DNA of 64,000 nt from Aneurinibacillus soli (GTDB taxonomy: Bacteria > Bacillota > Bacilli > Aneurinibacillales > Aneurinibacillaceae), in the NCBI RefSeq assembly GCF_002355375.1, contig NZ_AP017312.1, positions 3,785,001 through 3,849,000 on the forward strand, given 5' to 3'. The notes under the pieces were generated by a model that had not been told where the DNA came from, made no database searches, and saw nothing but the letters and a program-made list of their open reading frames with translations. Position 1 is the stretch's first letter. Every line of letters starts with the position of its first letter. Shown here one piece after another: positions 34,156 through 42,999 of this stretch. A program made the position numbers and the translations under genes.

Positions 34156-34836
34156 ATGAACTTAACTGGTGTTATTACAGAACAGCGTCGCTACATGCAG
34201 CGCGTTTTTTCGTGGATGTTCGCCGGACTTCTTATGACGGCAATTGTGGCATATGCACTAAGCCTCAATCATAATGTCTTAGCCTATTTCTCCGCGAACC
34301 CGTTTGCACTGTTTGGGATTATTATTGCTGAACTCGTTATGGTCTTTTTCCTTTCTGCCCGCGTTCAGAAGCTGTCTATTACTACAGCGATGCTGTTATT
34401 TTTCGTCTATGCAGCACTAAACGGGATTACATTCTCTCTTGTGTTCGCCGTGTATACGACAGCATCCATTGCCACGACTTTTCTCGTAACAGCCGGGATG
34501 TTTGGGGCAGCCGCCCTGTACGGTTATGTTACGAAGCGCGATCTGTCTCGTATGGGTTCGATTCTGACCATGATGCTGATTGGTCTTCTGCTGGCGACTC
34601 TGGTGAACTTCTTTCTTGCTAGCTCCGCACTGTACTGGCTTACAACGTATGCTGGAGTCATTATTTTCACGGGTCTGACTGCATATGACATTCAGGCCAT
34701 TCGAGAAGCGAATATCATCGGCAATGAGGGCACAGATGACGATACGAAAGAAGCGATTATGGGCGCGCTCATTCTGTATCTCGACTTCATCAACTTGTTT
34801 CTTTACCTGCTGCGCATTTTTGGCAATCGTAATTAA
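34156..34836 (+). CDS. Bax inhibitor-1 (BI-1/YccA) family membrane protein
   Basis: The 226-residue protein has seven hydrophobic helices. The family hallmarks are the start YMQRVFSWMFAGLLMTAIVAY, the middle TAGMFGAAALYGYVTKRDLS and the end FTGLTAYDIQAIREA followed by ALILYLDFINLFLYLLRIFGNR. Bacterial members act as calcium leak channels (BsYetJ). GTGAGGTGACCAACT precedes the ATG. Confidence 0.93.
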   Translation: MNLTGVITEQRRYMQRVFSWMFAGLLMTAIVAYALSLNHNVLAYFSANPFALFGIIIAELVMVFFLSARVQKLSITTAMLLFFVYAALNGITFSLVFAVYTTASIATTFLVTAGMFGAAALYGYVTKRDLSRMGSILTMMLIGLLLATLVNFFLASSALYWLTTYAGVIIFTGLTAYDIQAIREANIIGNEGTDDDTKEAIMGALILYLDFINLFLYLLRIFGNRN

Positions 34837-34847
34837 GCAACGACAAG

Positions 34848-34888
34848 AAAAGGCAGGCGATCCGCAACATGGATCACCTGCCTTTTTC
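34848..34888. terminator. Bidirectional terminator between the BI-1 gene and the PilZ gene
   Basis: The stem AAAAGGCAGG-GATC / GATC-CCTGCCTTTTT separates the two convergent genes. Confidence 0.88.
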
Positions 34889-35261
34889 ATTTATCTCCCT
34901 GCCTGTGTTCTTTGTGATATTCTTTCAGTTCACTCAGCAGCTCCGATTCACGGTAACTGTCCGCAAGGAACGTCATCCCATACACTTGCCGCCCCATCTT
35001 TTCCTGCTGCCATTTTAAAATTCCCCGGATGTCGAATGGTTCATGATACAGAGTAAAGTGCAGGCTAACCTCAAGCTCTCCTCGATAAAGCGGGAGATCA
35101 AGAGCGGTTGAAAATTTGGCACCTTTGGGACTAATATCGTGAATAAGGGCGTCCCCCTCCCTACTGTTCACATTTTTCTCTTCCAGGCGCAAAATACGGA
35201 ATGTCCCGGCGAGTCCATCCGGAAACGCTAGTCGAAATCCTTCTTGTCGTTTATACTGCAT
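34887..35261 (-). CDS. PilZ domain protein
   Basis: The protein has 124 residues. The c-di-GMP binding elements are an N-terminal Arg pair (KRQEGFR) and the DxSxxG motif in IHDISPKGAKF (about residues 40-50), followed by beta-barrel strands. It is a single-domain PilZ protein, a likely c-di-GMP receptor for motility or surface behaviour. AGAGGTGAGAGT precedes the ATG. No partner is adjacent. Confidence 0.85.
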   Translation of the reverse strand: MQYKRQEGFRLAFPDGLAGTFRILRLEEKNVNSREGDALIHDISPKGAKFSTALDLPLYRGELEVSLHFTLYHEPFDIRGILKWQQEKMGRQVYGMTFLADSYRESELLSELKEYHKEHRQGDK

Positions 35262-35285
35262 ACTCTCACCTCTGCATCAAAATGA

Positions 35286-36425
35286 TTAAAGTAAACTTCC
35301 CTGGAATCCTTCGCGAAGCCCGTCTGCAATTTTTTTATGAGATACAGGGAACGGATACACATCCATTTCCTCCGGTCGCACCCACTTCATACGCTGCTTC
35401 TCTTCCTCCACCCCCGCATCTGGCACTTCTCCCTCATACGTGCATATATATGTCTGCATATTCCATTGTAGGTGAGAGAAAATATGGCTATGTTCCATCA
35501 CTCGTTCACGCGGGATGGCTCGTATGCCAAATATCTTATATAAGTATACACTCAGCTCTTCTCGCATGTGCACCTCATTCGCATATTCGATATGGGGAAA
35601 CTCCCACAAATCTGCAAGCAACCCCGTATCAGGTCTGCGATGAATAAGCCACGTACCGTCCGGTCTGCCAATAAGCGCAACGGCGCGCTGTTCGATTCGG
35701 CCCTTCTTTGCTTTGGACTTAATCGGCAGCTCCTTCTGTATACCAGCTGCTCGCGCCCGACAATGAACCGCTACCGGACAACTTTCACAGCGTGGTGAGC
35801 GCGGAATGCAGATTAATGCCCCTAGCTCCATCAATGCCTGATTAAAGAAAGACGGATTATGCTCGGCAATAATGACCCGGATAATGGCTTCAAATAACTT
35901 GCGCGTAGAAGGCTTCGCGATGTCGTCTTCGATTAGCAAAATGCGTGAGAGCACCCGCATCACATTGCCATCCACCGCTGGCTCTGGCAGACCGTATGCG
36001 ATGCTGAGAATGGCTCCGGCTGTGTACGGACCGACACCCTTCAGTGCGTGTACATCCTCAGGTGTATTCGGTACGTCCCCGCCGTATTTCTCCTGCACTT
36101 CCTGTACAGCTGCATGCAGATTGCGAGCACGGGAATAGTAGCCCAATCCTTCCCAGTACTTATACACTTCCTCAAGCTCGGCTTCTGCCAGATCACCTGC
36201 AGTCGGGAATCGTTCCATAAATCGTTCGTAATAAGGTATTACAGTGTCTACTCGCGTCTGCTGGAGCATGATCTCTGAAACCCATACGCGATACGCATCA
36301 CGATTTTTTCGCCATGGCAGAATACGCTGCTCACGCTCAAACCAGTACAGCAAATCATTTTGAAAAGCGTCTATTGCAAAATCTCCGATACTCTCCAGAT
36401 GTCTATCATGCTGTTTTTTGACCAT
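35286..36425 (-). CDS. mutY: A/G-specific adenine DNA glycosylase
   Basis: The 379-residue enzyme removes adenine mispaired with 8-oxoguanine. The HhH motif is LKGVGPYTAGAILSIAYG with the catalytic Asp in EPAVDGNVMRVLSR. The 4Fe-4S cysteines are C-(6)-C-(2)-C-(5)-C in CIPRSPRCESCPVAVHC, and a C-terminal NUDIX-like 8-oxoG recognition domain follows. It starts four bases after the upstream gene stops, so the two are co-transcribed. Confidence 0.95.
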   Translation of the reverse strand: MVKKQHDRHLESIGDFAIDAFQNDLLYWFEREQRILPWRKNRDAYRVWVSEIMLQQTRVDTVIPYYERFMERFPTAGDLAEAELEEVYKYWEGLGYYSRARNLHAAVQEVQEKYGGDVPNTPEDVHALKGVGPYTAGAILSIAYGLPEPAVDGNVMRVLSRILLIEDDIAKPSTRKLFEAIIRVIIAEHNPSFFNQALMELGALICIPRSPRCESCPVAVHCRARAAGIQKELPIKSKAKKGRIEQRAVALIGRPDGTWLIHRRPDTGLLADLWEFPHIEYANEVHMREELSVYLYKIFGIRAIPRERVMEHSHIFSHLQWNMQTYICTYEGEVPDAGVEEEKQRMKWVRPEEMDVYPFPVSHKKIADGLREGFQGSLL

Positions 36426-36428
36426 ATC

Positions 36429-36755
36429 CTATGCATCCTCTCTACGTATCGGGGCGAATGCCCACATATGAAGCTTCTCTGTCCCGCCAACAATACAGTC
36501 ATTGATTGTCTGCCAGAACACACCCGGTGCCGCATTCTCATCACAACGCTTCCGCTTGATCTTCTCATACGCTTCTACTGTCGGCACATGAAACATCTCC
36601 ACAAACAAATTTGGCTGGTCTACTCCTTCATATACGTCGAAGTCATGAACACCAATTTGCTCCATGGCCATACTTACCTGTTCAATTTTATCCAGATAAT
36701 CTTGACGTTTTTCAGGAATAATCTTATACTCAGCAAACACCTGAATTTTACTCAT
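36429..36755 (-). CDS. Small protein of unknown function upstream of mutY
   Basis: The protein has 108 residues. The alternating strand/helix pattern (IQVFAEYKIIPEKRQDYLDKIEQV and LFVEMFHVPTVEAYEKIKRKR) resembles a dimeric alpha/beta barrel (ABM/NIPSNAP-like) fold, but I cannot name a family. It probably shares a transcript with mutY. Confidence 0.65.
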   Translation of the reverse strand: MSKIQVFAEYKIIPEKRQDYLDKIEQVSMAMEQIGVHDFDVYEGVDQPNLFVEMFHVPTVEAYEKIKRKRCDENAAPGVFWQTINDCIVGGTEKLHMWAFAPIRREDA

Positions 36756-36902
36756 CGTTGCACGCTCCTCTATGTGATAATCATATGTTTTATGTAAAGT
36801 AGCTACACTTCTTGACGATTTTCCTTTATAATAAATGATAGTACGCTATACAATCCACGAAAAAGAAAATTTCACATTATATAAAATGGGAGGAATCTAT
36901 TT

Positions 36903-37895
36903 TTGGATACTGCTACCCACATTGCTATGGGGTTTGGTCTTGCAGGTCTCGCGTTTTTGGACCCGGCGGTAGCGGCGAACCCGCATCTCGCGGACGCTGT
37001 TCTGTTCGGCACGTTACTTGGTTCTCATGCACCTGACTTTGACACTGTGTTGAAGCTACGCGGCAATGCCACGTATATTCGCAACCATCGTGGGCGCTCT
37101 CACTCCATTCCCGCTATCCTTCTCTGGACCGGATTGATCAGCGGCGGTGTATATGCGTTTTTCCCGAGCGTATCCTTCCTTCATCTAATGCTGTGGACGC
37201 TTTTAGCGATTGCCGTTCATGTTACGATTGATTTGTTCAACTCGTATGGAACACAGGCTGCACGTCCCTTTACGAAACGATGGATTTCGTTTAATGCACT
37301 TAACATTTTCGACCCATTTATTATGGGCATTCATATAATCGGCTTCTTGCTCTGGAACGCCGGAGCCAATCCAGGTTATGTGTTTGCTGCCGTATACAGT
37401 GTCATGATTACGTATGTAATTCAGCGTGTAATGACATACCGAAGCCTCGTTATACAAGCGAAACAAAGTCTAGGTCAGGATGGACAGTTTATCCTCCTGC
37501 CGACGATTCGCTGGACGCGCTGGGGCGTTGTCGCTCATACCGAGATCGCTTCGTATGTCGGTGAGATCCGCAATGGTGAATTCATCTGGCATGATACGTT
37601 CTACAAGAAAGAGACGAATGATGTCATTGCCGAGGCGATGAAGGATGATAATGTGCAAGCGTTCCTATCGTTTACCCGTCATCCTCACGTTTATACAACG
37701 AAGCGTGAATTCGGCCATGAAGTGCGTTGGATTGACCTGCGTTACCGAACCAAAACACACTATGCGTTTATTGCCATTGTCCATCTCGATGAAGAGCTGA
37801 ACGTTATCGATTCTTACACCGGCTGGGAATACCGGGAGCATAAGATCGAAGAGAAGCTTGCCGCACCGGAGTGGATGCTTGAACGAACACACTAA
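36903..37895 (+). CDS. Metal-dependent hydrolase, YfhP/YdjM-like membrane protein
   Basis: The 330-residue protein belongs to the family of LexA-binding inner membrane-type putative hydrolases. It has an N-terminal His in DTATHIAMGFG, the HAPDFDTVLK motif, HRGRSHSIPA and HVTIDLFNSYGTQ, all likely zinc ligands around four or five membrane helices. In B. subtilis yfhP lies next to mutY, as here, which supports the assignment. A TTG start at 36903 follows GGGAGGAATC. Confidence 0.87.
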   Translation: MDTATHIAMGFGLAGLAFLDPAVAANPHLADAVLFGTLLGSHAPDFDTVLKLRGNATYIRNHRGRSHSIPAILLWTGLISGGVYAFFPSVSFLHLMLWTLLAIAVHVTIDLFNSYGTQAARPFTKRWISFNALNIFDPFIMGIHIIGFLLWNAGANPGYVFAAVYSVMITYVIQRVMTYRSLVIQAKQSLGQDGQFILLPTIRWTRWGVVAHTEIASYVGEIRNGEFIWHDTFYKKETNDVIAEAMKDDNVQAFLSFTRHPHVYTTKREFGHEVRWIDLRYRTKTHYAFIAIVHLDEELNVIDSYTGWEYREHKIEEKLAAPEWMLERTH

Positions 37896-37928
37896 AAAAA
37901 GCAATGCGAACATGCCGCATTGCTTTTT
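37896..37928. terminator. Bidirectional terminator after the YfhP-like gene
   Basis: The stem AAAAAGCAATGCG / CGCATTGCTTTTT separates the convergent hydrolase and yneF genes. Confidence 0.88.
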
Positions 37929-37929
37929 C

Positions 37930-38160
37930 TTATTTCTTCTTTTTTCCCGCGCCTGATTTCGGCTGCGTTTGCATTTTACGAGATAACTGGTTCATTTGTT
38001 TCTGGTTCAGATTCATCCCCATTGAACGGGCGATTTGCTGAATTTGTTTTTCATCCATTTGCATGTTTGTCATCTGATTTTTCAGGTACCATACTCCAAT
38101 AGCGAAGCCTCCGGCCAACCCGAGAATCAGCGTCAGAACAGGGGTAATATACTGCCACAT
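37930..38160 (-). CDS. yneF: YneF family small membrane protein (UPF0154)
   Basis: The 76-residue protein has one N-terminal helix, GGFAIGVWYLKNQM, the conserved middle MDEKQIQQIARSMGMNLNQKQMNQL and a basic tail. The function is unknown, though the family is conserved in Bacillota. The ATG at 38160 follows GGAAGGGAAGATC; the longer frame begins before that site. Confidence 0.9.
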   Translation of the reverse strand: MWQYITPVLTLILGLAGGFAIGVWYLKNQMTNMQMDEKQIQQIARSMGMNLNQKQMNQLSRKMQTQPKSGAGKKKK

Positions 38161-38249
38161 AACGATCTTCCCTTCCTTACGTAATTTTCCGGCAATCAAG
38201 TCATATTTTACTTTGCTTATACATGCATGTCAAAGCATTCTTAGCAGTA

Positions 38250-39296
38250 TTATGGAGCATAAAAGTGCTGTGTATAGTATGTACCGTATACTCCGGCTCC
38301 AATTTTTTTGAATTTTGGGTTTAGGAGACTCTTGCGATGCCCCACACTGTTCATCCAACCGAATACTGCTTCGATGCTGTCTGTGTAGCCCATCGCAATA
38401 TTTTCTGCCGCTATGGTGTACCGAATATTTTCTGCTGCCATTAAATCAAACGGAGATTTGCCGCTATGGGTAGTATGTGAGAAATATTTATATACACTCA
38501 TATCTTTACTATGCTTATAAGCAGATGTAGCTGCCTTATCACTCCAGGCAAGTTCACCAAGTTTATGCTTTGTTCGCTCCTGATTAGAAAGAAGCTGCAC
38601 GCCACGCGCTGCATCATGATCGACCTGCGTTGTATCGGTCTTGTACGTCGGAATAGACGGCTGACGATAATACACATAGCGGTAACTGAAGTAACGCTTG
38701 TATACTAGTTCCTCTGGATTTACAATCCGAACCCCGAGTAGCTTTTTATTATCCAGCGTATCATAATATGCAATTATCGCCTGTGATCCGCTTTTGTAGA
38801 GCACTTTTTCCTGTTCTTTGTTCTCAAATGTAAACTTCGCGCCAAACAATTCCCATTGTGGCGCAACCTCATAGCGCAGCTTCTTCTCGACTGTACTGCG
38901 CGTACTGCCAATCTTCACGCCACCTAGCGACATAGACGGATGACTTGTAAAGATCTCGATAACCTTGCCATCACGGAATCCGATCCAGTATGTATCATAA
39001 ATCCACCATTTTGTCTGATTTACCCCGACAAGCGTAGAGCGGTACGTACCTAGCTTCGTCTTTACCGAATCCCAGCGCTCGCCCAGACCGATTTTAAAAC
39101 CAGTCGATGTGGCAGTGGCAACACTTGCGCCTGGCGCTTCTGTTTCTGTTACCCTCTCTGGCATAGCTGTTGGCTGTATGATCGAGGAAATCTGCTTTTT
39201 CCACTCGTCTGCCTTCCATACTCCAGTGACAGCCCCGAACGTAAAAGCCGCTGTCAGAGCAAGTGCTGTCAGTCCGGCCTGTTTGATGTGTCCCAT
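38250..39296 (-). CDS. CAP domain protein (YkwD/SCP-like) with CAP-associated N-terminal domain
   Basis: The protein has about 348 residues with a signal or anchor helix (residues 6-25). A CAP-associated domain follows (GLGERWDSVKTKLG..., about residues 85-210), then a C-terminal CAP/SCP domain. The latter contains HDAARGVQLLSNQERTKHKLGELAWSD, HSKDMSVYKYFSHT, AENIAMGY and GHRKSLLNPKFKKIGAGVY. Secreted CAP proteins are common in spore formers (YkwD). AAGGAGTGAACACG precedes the GTG-ATG pair. The longer reading runs into the azoR terminator. Confidence 0.9.
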   Translation of the reverse strand: MGHIKQAGLTALALTAAFTFGAVTGVWKADEWKKQISSIIQPTAMPERVTETEAPGASVATATSTGFKIGLGERWDSVKTKLGTYRSTLVGVNQTKWWIYDTYWIGFRDGKVIEIFTSHPSMSLGGVKIGSTRSTVEKKLRYEVAPQWELFGAKFTFENKEQEKVLYKSGSQAIIAYYDTLDNKKLLGVRIVNPEELVYKRYFSYRYVYYRQPSIPTYKTDTTQVDHDAARGVQLLSNQERTKHKLGELAWSDKAATSAYKHSKDMSVYKYFSHTTHSGKSPFDLMAAENIRYTIAAENIAMGYTDSIEAVFGWMNSVGHRKSLLNPKFKKIGAGVYGTYYTQHFYAP

Positions 39297-39351
39297 CACG
39301 TGTTCACTCCTTCTTGCTTTTTGCGTTCTGCATACGGCAGTTACACGGAGA

Positions 39352-39400
39352 AAAAAAGCGTCCATCCCTTATACAATGATAAGGATACAGGACGCTTACT
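39352..39400 (-). terminator. Terminator of azoR
   Basis: The stem AAGCGTCC / GGACGCTT, with an inner helix, is followed by TTTTTTT on the minus strand. It lies between azoR and the CAP gene. Confidence 0.8.
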
Positions 39401-39450
39401 ACATCAAAATGGTACCACTCCAAAGTGGGAATGTCTATCAGACAACAGAT

Positions 39451-40083
39451 TTATTTTGCAAATTCAGGAGCAAAGTCACGCGCTTTTTGCTCGGCTTCCG
39501 CAAGAATGTCTTCCGCTTTATCCGGTGCTGCCGCCATACCTTCTACAACAAGATGGTTGTAATCGGCAATGCCGATGAAGCCCAGCACACCACGCAGATA
39601 TTTGTCTGCGAACTCGAATGCAGCCGCCGGACCTTGTGAATAAACGCCGCCTGTTGATTGAATGTGCAGAACACGCTTGCCACCTGCGAGGCCTTTTGGA
39701 CCTTCTGCGGTATACGCAAATGTTTTGCCTGCGATTACGATGTTATCGATGTATGCTTTAAGCATTGGTGGGTAGCTCAAATTCCACATCGGGGTAACGA
39801 AGATGATTTTATCCGCAGCCAGGAACTGCTCAAGCAGCTCGTTCATACGGCCAAGTACTTTTTTGTCTTCTGCTTCCAGTTCGATATTTTGTGCAGAACG
39901 ACCCCATGCACTTAATACACGCTCGTCAATTAACGGAATGTCTTCTTTATACAAATCAAGGTGTTGAACCGTATCATTCGGTGCTTGTGTTTGATACGCA
40001 TTGAGGAAGGTTTTGCCGAGGCGCAGGCCATATGAAAGTTCCACTGGTTTCGGATTAACAGTTACGTAAAGAACAGTTGCCAT
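39451..40083 (-). CDS. azoR: FMN-dependent NADH-azoreductase
   Basis: The 210-residue flavodoxin-like quinone/azo reductase has the P-loop-like FMN site near the start (VNPKPVELSYGLRLGKTFL), FVTPMWNLSYPPMLKAYIDNI and the STGGVYS loop. It protects against quinones and azo compounds. AAAGGAGAGAATCAACG precedes the ATG. It is monocistronic, with a promoter and operator-like repeat upstream. Confidence 0.93.
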   Translation of the reverse strand: MATVLYVTVNPKPVELSYGLRLGKTFLNAYQTQAPNDTVQHLDLYKEDIPLIDERVLSAWGRSAQNIELEAEDKKVLGRMNELLEQFLAADKIIFVTPMWNLSYPPMLKAYIDNIVIAGKTFAYTAEGPKGLAGGKRVLHIQSTGGVYSQGPAAAFEFADKYLRGVLGFIGIADYNHLVVEGMAAAPDKAEDILAEAEQKARDFAPEFAK

Positions 40084-40126
40084 CGTTGATTCTCTCCTTT
40101 TATTTCAAATCATTATTACTAACTTA

Positions 40127-40155
40127 ATAATACTTCATTATTTTTAGTAAGTAAA
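40127..40155 (-). promoter_or_regulatory. azoR promoter with overlapping inverted repeat
   Basis: On the minus strand TTTACT and TATTAT are 17 bp apart. The -35 side (TTACTTACTAA) and the region just downstream of the -10 (TTAAGTTAGTAA) form an imperfect inverted repeat. That would suit a DUF24/MarR-type redox regulator such as those controlling azoreductases in B. subtilis. The regulator is not in the window. Confidence 0.45.
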
Positions 40156-40217
40156 GTTTTATTTTCTTATTCACACACTTTCCTTACTATATTCATTTTA
40201 TTCTTTTATTATTTCAC

Positions 40218-41564
40218 TCATTGGCGTGATCCCGTTATTCGAACCTGTTGCCAGCGTCCAAAACGATAATACAGCATAACAAGTGCCGCGCTTAGCAAGA
40301 AGCTTACTCCCATTCCGTACGCAATCCCCGATTCGCCAAGCCAGCGAGAGAATAAGGCACTTAATGGATACCGAAGAACCCAGAATGAAATAAAATTCAG
40401 TACAAGTACAGCCAACATCGCACCGGCTCCCCGGATTACGCCATTCAATACAAAGTTGATGCCCAGAAACGGATAGAAAAGACAAACCGTACGCAAGTAA
40501 TCAGCACCGAAGCGAATCGAGGCAGGTGTCTCCACAAACCAGCCCAGCATAGTAGGGGCAAATATATACACCACAACTGCCATTATTGCTGAAACACTCA
40601 TAATCAGCCTAATCCCACTGCGTGTGACATCACTCACTCGCTCCCATTTGCCCGCGCCGATATTCTGGCCTGCCATACTGGTAACCGCTGAGCCAAGTGT
40701 AAGAATCGGTAGCATAATCAGACTATCCATCCGCTGCGCCGCGCCGAATCCCGCCACCACATCCTCGCCAAAGCTATTAACGATACTAATCACCGCCATC
40801 ATCCCGCCCGAGATGAGCATCATCTGAAGACCTGCCGGTATACCAAGTCGAAAAATAGCCACTGCATATTGTTTATCTGGACGATGTGGCTTCGTAAACG
40901 GGATTTTCCCCGTCTGCTTTGTATAAATGAGCGCATACACGAATGACAAACCCTGCGATAAAATCGTCGCAGCCGCCGCACCGACAACACCCATATTGAA
41001 GCCTGCAATAAACAACGGGTCAAGTACAGTATTCAAAATAACTGCTGCAAGTACAAATCGGATCGGTGTCCGACTGTCTCCAAGCGCACGTAACACTGTA
41101 CCGATGAAATTATAACCAAATAGAAAAACAATACCGAGTGCATTCACCTGAAGATACTGGGTGGCTAGCTTATGAATCGTATCCGGTGTCCCAATCCATG
41201 TCAGGATATATGGAGATAATACATACCCGACGAGACCAAGACTGATCGCCAGAAGCGCAAATACGACAACAAACGCATTCAGTGATTCCTGCAGGCCGCG
41301 TTCATCTCCAGCTCCCTTACGCTGTGCCAGAATGGTCAGCGTCGCCCCGTTCATCCCGATGATGAAGGATAAAATCGTAAAAATAATTGTCCCCGATACT
41401 GAAACGGAAGCAAGCGCATTAGAACCAAGCAGATTCCCCACCCACAGGCTGTCGACAAACTGATACGATGCCTGCAAAACATTCGTTAAAAAAATCGGCA
41501 AAGAATACGCCACCATCTGGCGCAAAATATTTCCTTCTGTAAAATCAAACCGACGTACCGTCAT
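40218..41564 (-). CDS. MATE family efflux transporter
   Basis: The 448-residue protein has twelve hydrophobic helices in two related halves. The first half starts GNILRQMVAYSLPIFLTNVLQASYQFVDSLWVGNLLGSNALASVSV, a classic MATE opening. It exports cationic drugs or metabolites using an ion gradient. The ATG at 41564 follows AAGAGGGGAAATG. The upstream extension of the frame lies in palindromic repeat C and is not coding. Confidence 0.92.
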   Translation of the reverse strand: MTVRRFDFTEGNILRQMVAYSLPIFLTNVLQASYQFVDSLWVGNLLGSNALASVSVSGTIIFTILSFIIGMNGATLTILAQRKGAGDERGLQESLNAFVVVFALLAISLGLVGYVLSPYILTWIGTPDTIHKLATQYLQVNALGIVFLFGYNFIGTVLRALGDSRTPIRFVLAAVILNTVLDPLFIAGFNMGVVGAAAATILSQGLSFVYALIYTKQTGKIPFTKPHRPDKQYAVAIFRLGIPAGLQMMLISGGMMAVISIVNSFGEDVVAGFGAAQRMDSLIMLPILTLGSAVTSMAGQNIGAGKWERVSDVTRSGIRLIMSVSAIMAVVVYIFAPTMLGWFVETPASIRFGADYLRTVCLFYPFLGINFVLNGVIRGAGAMLAVLVLNFISFWVLRYPLSALFSRWLGESGIAYGMGVSFLLSAALVMLYYRFGRWQQVRITGSRQ

Positions 41565-41642
41565 GCATTTCCCCTCTTTTCCTCTCACCCTCCTTCCTAT
41601 CTTATCATGTACAAGAATGGTTCCGCCTATTTTGCTACACAT

Positions 41643-41694
41643 CAGAAAACAGGCTTTCCTAAAATCCAGAACATGGCGACTGAGGCAGCCTCTT
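41643..41694. repeat. Repeated hairpin with conserved loop, copy 1
   Basis: On the minus strand the hairpin reads AAAGAGGCTGCC ... GCCATGTTCTGG ... GGAAAGCCTGTTTT. The same hairpin, loop included, occurs at 42330-42378 and 56149-56203. It lies directly outside copy C of the long palindrome. Confidence 0.65.
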
Positions 41695-41706
41695 TGTCTT
41701 GGGGGA

Positions 41707-41990
41707 GGTTTTCTCCAACGTATAGTGGAGGAGCGGGATCGGCGGGGCCTCGTCACTTCGGTACGCTTACGAAGAAGTTGGAACTGTCCGCTCCAGGTGC
41801 CAGACGAACTCGCCCACAAAAAGAGCCTATGATGTATTTACATTGAAGCATTGTGGGCAAAAGCCCGTTCGCCTGTCCCCTTCCGCTGAGGAGTCGCGTA
41901 CAAGCGTTCCTTTGCCCCGCCCAATCCCGCTCCTAGCATACTTTGGATGAAAATCATCAAGCAATATCAAGAGGATGAGCTTTGCTATGC
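41707..41990 (-). repeat. Long palindromic repeat, copy C
   Basis: This copy is the reverse complement of copy A with few differences, including the outer flank (GCATAGCAAAGCTCA and CCTCTTGATATTGCTTGATG). The terminal stem is GGAGCGGGATCGG / CCAATCCCGCTCC. It occupies most of the gene-free stretch between the MATE gene and copy D. Confidence 0.88.
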
Positions 41991-42079
41991 AGGTAAAAAA
42001 TAAGGAAGCTGTCTTTCGAAAAGCCAGTGGCTATCGAGCAAATCCGTTCTGGCGTCGCGTGTTTTTTTGTAAACCGAAA

Positions 42080-42305
42080 CGCTGTGCGGGGAGTGGAGAA
42101 GGGATGAGCAAGAGAGCGCCTGTACGCGCCTACTTAGCGGAGGAAGAACGGAGAACGAGCCTTTGCCCGCAATCCTTCGATGATTCAACATCGTAGGCCT
42201 TTCTTTGCGGGCGCGTTCGCCGGGCTCCCGGAGCGGACAGCCGCCGCTTCCCTGCAAGCGTACCGAAGCGAACGGCTCATCCCTTCTTCCACTCCCTCAC
42301 CACCA
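42080..42305 (+). repeat. Long palindromic repeat, copy D
   Basis: In the same orientation as copy A, it shares the internal motifs GCGCCTGTACGCG, TTTGCCCGCAAT, CTTCGATG-attcaa-CATCG, GGAGCGGACAG and GCGTACCGAAGCGAACGG. Its outer stem is GGGAGTGGAGAAGGGATGAGC paired with its complement, unlike the outer stem of A. Confidence 0.87.
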
Positions 42306-42329
42306 AACGTTGTCAATTCTACAAAAAAG

Positions 42330-42378
42330 AGGCCACCCCGTTCGCCATGTTCTGGCTTTTAGGACAGCCTCTTTCTTC
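42330..42378 (-). terminator. Terminator of cysC; repeated hairpin copy 2
   Basis: On the minus strand GAAAGAGGCTGTCC and GGTGGCCTCTTTTTT flank the loop sequence AAAAGCCAGAACATGGCG. It directly follows the cysC stop codon. The same hairpin family is seen at 41643 and 56149. Confidence 0.75.
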
Positions 42379-42379
42379 A

Positions 42380-42994
42380 TTAATAAGTAGTCGAAATCAC
42401 TCCGCTACGTTCTAGATAAGCAATCACCTGATCGACTGATTGCTCCAGCGTCTGTCCGGTGGTCTCCACAATCAGCTCAGGCTGATCCGGCTCCTCATAC
42501 GGGGAAGAGATGCCTGTGAACTCCGGGATCTCACCCGCACGCGCCTTTTTATATAACCCCTTCGGATCACGCGCTTCACATTCTTCCAGCGCACAGCGCA
42601 CATAAATCTCGATGAACTCGCCTTCTTCTACCAGCTGGCGGGCAAGTGCCCGATCTGCTAAATACGGAGAGATAAAAGCCGTCAGCACGATTGCTCCTGC
42701 ATCAACAAACAGCTTCGCCACTTCCCCGATGCGGCGGATGTTTTCCGTCCGGTCTTCCGGGCTAAAACCGAGATCACGATTAATCCCATGCCGAATGTTG
42801 TCTCCATCAAGCAGGTACGTACGTAAATTCCGCTCGTACAAGCGCTGCTCTACCGCATTCGCAAGCGTCGATTTACCTGCGCCGGACAAGCCGGTAAACC
42901 ATAGCACCGCACTTCCGTGTCCATTCAGCTTCCGTCGGTCTTCTTTTGTCACGGCAGCTGTGTGCCAGACGATATTCTGATTATGTTCAGCCAT
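42380..42994 (-). CDS. cysC: Adenylylsulfate kinase
   Basis: The 204-residue kinase phosphorylates APS to PAPS. Visible are the P-loop [36 protein letters not shown] and [10 protein letters not shown], all APS-kinase motifs. GGGGAGGTCTAAGATAG precedes the ATG. It is the last gene of the sulfate assimilation operon, five bases after sat. Confidence 0.95.
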   Translation of the reverse strand: MAEHNQNIVWHTAAVTKEDRRKLNGHGSAVLWFTGLSGAGKSTLANAVEQRLYERNLRTYLLDGDNIRHGINRDLGFSPEDRTENIRRIGEVAKLFVDAGAIVLTAFISPYLADRALARQLVEEGEFIEIYVRCALEECEARDPKGLYKKARAGEIPEFTGISSPYEEPDQPELIVETTGQTLEQSVDQVIAYLERSGVISTTY

Positions 42995-42999
42995 CTATC

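Noticed and set aside
41563-42390. Several plus- and minus-strand frames of 60-90 codons
   Set aside because: They lie in the long palindromes C and D and are by-products of GC-rich inverted repeats. None has a start site or protein-like composition.
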